In this document: positions 62,958-64,000 of the stretch, one piece after another
Layout: each line of letters opens with the position of its first letter
Numbering within the stretch: the first letter of the stretch is position 1
NCBI RefSeq assembly: GCF_030296835.1
Contig: NZ_AP027923.1
Coordinates: forward strand, 372,001-436,000
DNA length: 64,000 bases
Direction: 5' to 3'
Source of the DNA: Pseudoalteromonas sp. MM1
GTDB taxonomy: Bacteria > Pseudomonadota > Gammaproteobacteria > Enterobacterales > Alteromonadaceae
Made by a program: the position numbers and the translations under genes
Notes under the pieces: model-generated
What the model was told of the DNA's origin: nothing
Databases searched by the model: none
Seen by the model: only the letters and a program-made list of their open reading frames with translations

Positions 62958-64000
62958 TTCTTTAGATAATGCAAGCATAAATATTCGATTTAATCATAAC
63001 GGCTCAGCGTTATCTGAGCGTCAATTTGTTAATGATATTAATCAAGTTTTGGCTAAAATTCCGCAATTGCCTACTAAAGCATCGGCAGTGCTTTTTAACA
63101 TTAATAGTTATGATTTTGCTGTAAACCTTTTTGCATTGGCGCATAAAGGCTGGACTATAATTTTACCGCCTAATGGTCAAAGCGAAACACTCAATGCGCT
63201 TTTGGAGCAAACCCCTTACTATTTGGGCGATAGTGATTTAGTAGAACATGCGACTACGCCATTTGAAAATATTGGTAACTTAACAACTACACCTAACTAC
63301 ACACCGCTTAATAAAATTGCTTGGCCGAGTGAAGGTAACCTTGTTTTTTATACTTCTGGCTCTTCAGGTCAAGCTAAGCCTATTTTTAAATCGTGGCGAG
63401 TGCTTAATAAAGAGATAAAAACGCTCAATAGCACGTTTGCTTTAAAATGTAACCCTGTATTTATTGCTAGTGTTTCGCATCAGCATATTTACGGTTTGTT
63501 ATTTAGAGTGTTATGGCCGCTTAGCAATAACCATATAATTGATACAGACTTGCTTAACTACCCCGAGCATATTGCTACTAAACTTAAAACAATTACACAG
63601 GCCGTGTTTATATCCAGTCCGGCACAGCTAAAGCGGCTGCATCAAGATAACGTTTTAATAGAAGAAAAGTCACATTTACAGTGGATTTTTTCATCCGGTG
63701 GGCCGCTTCAAAATGAAGACGCTGTTACTTTAAATAAACAGCTAAATAAACCCATTACTCAAGTATTTGGCAGCACCGAAACTGGCGGAATTGCATATCG
63801 TCAGGTTGTGTCTTTAAAGAACGTTAGTCATTGGCAGCCATTTTTAGGGATCACATTACACAGTACCTCTGAACAACGATTAGTGTTGAATTCGCCTTTA
63901 GTTGAGCAAACAAACTATTTATTAGATGACCGAGGTACTTTATTTCAAAATGGCCAATTTGAATTACTAGGTCGTTTTGACCGTATTATAAAGCTTGAAG
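62950..64000 (+). CDS. AMP-dependent acyl/aryl-acid ligase (aryl polyene type), cut by window end
   Basis: At least 350 residues of an adenylate-forming enzyme, open to the end of the window. Visible motifs are A3 FYTSGSSGQAKPIF, IFSSGGPL, A5 VFGSTETGGIAYR and the A7/A8 region DDRGTLFQNGQFELLGRFDR. In aryl polyene clusters it activates the aromatic starter acid onto an ACP. The in-frame GTG at 62950 has AAGGA 6 nt upstream. The ATG at 62944 is right next to the ribosome site and is less likely. It overlaps the preceding gene. Confidence 0.87.
   Translation, partial: MFNSLDNASINIRFNHNGSALSERQFVNDINQVLAKIPQLPTKASAVLFNINSYDFAVNLFALAHKGWTIILPPNGQSETLNALLEQTPYYLGDSDLVEHATTPFENIGNLTTTPNYTPLNKIAWPSEGNLVFYTSGSSGQAKPIFKSWRVLNKEIKTLNSTFALKCNPVFIASVSHQHIYGLLFRVLWPLSNNHIIDTDLLNYPEHIATKLKTITQAVFISSPAQLKRLHQDNVLIEEKSHLQWIFSSGGPLQNEDAVTLNKQLNKPITQVFGSTETGGIAYRQVVSLKNVSHWQPFLGITLHSTSEQRLVLNSPLVEQTNYLLDDRGTLFQNGQFELLGRFDRIIKLE

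Overview
The window looks like chromosomal DNA of a marine gammaproteobacterium of the Pseudoalteromonas/Alteromonadales type. The reasons are the moderately AT-rich coding style, large TonB-dependent receptors, a FadE-type acyl-CoA dehydrogenase with a FadR-like operator, an aryl-polyene-like gene cluster and recurrent ATACCAAT palindromes. The genus is inferred from protein style, not from a marker gene.

Layout. 1-5 kb: the end of a sensor histidine kinase, a coniferyl-aldehyde-dehydrogenase-like enzyme, a Sel1-repeat protein and a DUF6279 lipoprotein. Between the last two is a probable RyhB-type small RNA with a Fur-like box, a near-consensus promoter and a terminator. 5-11 kb: a molybdenum hydroxylase module (XdhC, MocA-like, IorA, IorB) followed by MoaA. 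11-20 kb: a diguanylate cyclase, and a LysR regulator divergent from an RND efflux operon (adaptor, pump, outer-membrane channel, MDR oxidoreductase) with a palindromic LysR-type site between them. 20-22.5 kb: fadE.

22.7-37.2 kb is an accessory island. It holds a giant SpvB/RHS polymorphic-toxin gene whose signal peptide lies in a different frame from the body. The junction is at an A-AAA-AAC heptamer. The protein has five near-identical 306-bp repeats and a C-terminal tip with an HEISH motif, and a candidate immunity lipoprotein follows. Next come a truncated KAP NTPase, a Y1 (RAYT-like) transposase element with an SOS box directly upstream of its gene, an IS110 remnant, and an array of six small cassettes separated by attC-like sites. 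No integrase is present in the window, so this is a CALIN-type integron array. A palindromic element follows the array.

37.3-45.2 kb: a kinase-like protein, upp-uraA, and a three-gene operon that would form a closed glucosylglycerate cycle: a glycerate kinase/HAD phosphatase fusion, a glucosyl-3-phosphoglycerate synthase-like enzyme and a GH13 glucosylglycerate-phosphorylase-like enzyme. 45.2-51.5 kb: two tandem paralogous TonB-dependent receptors. 52-60.3 kb: small housekeeping and stress genes (cytochrome b562-like, OsmC, rpmE2-rpmJ with a Zur-like site, a YdjM-like protein, LysR/MFS, aldo-keto reductase, ABM monooxygenase, DUF6058-like protein, dapA-like). 60.4-64 kb: the start of an aryl-polyene-like cluster (ketoacyl synthase-like protein, acyltransferase, two ACPs, COG4648-like membrane protein, AMP-ligase cut by the window end).

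All homology statements come from reading motifs and remembered family features. No database search was run.
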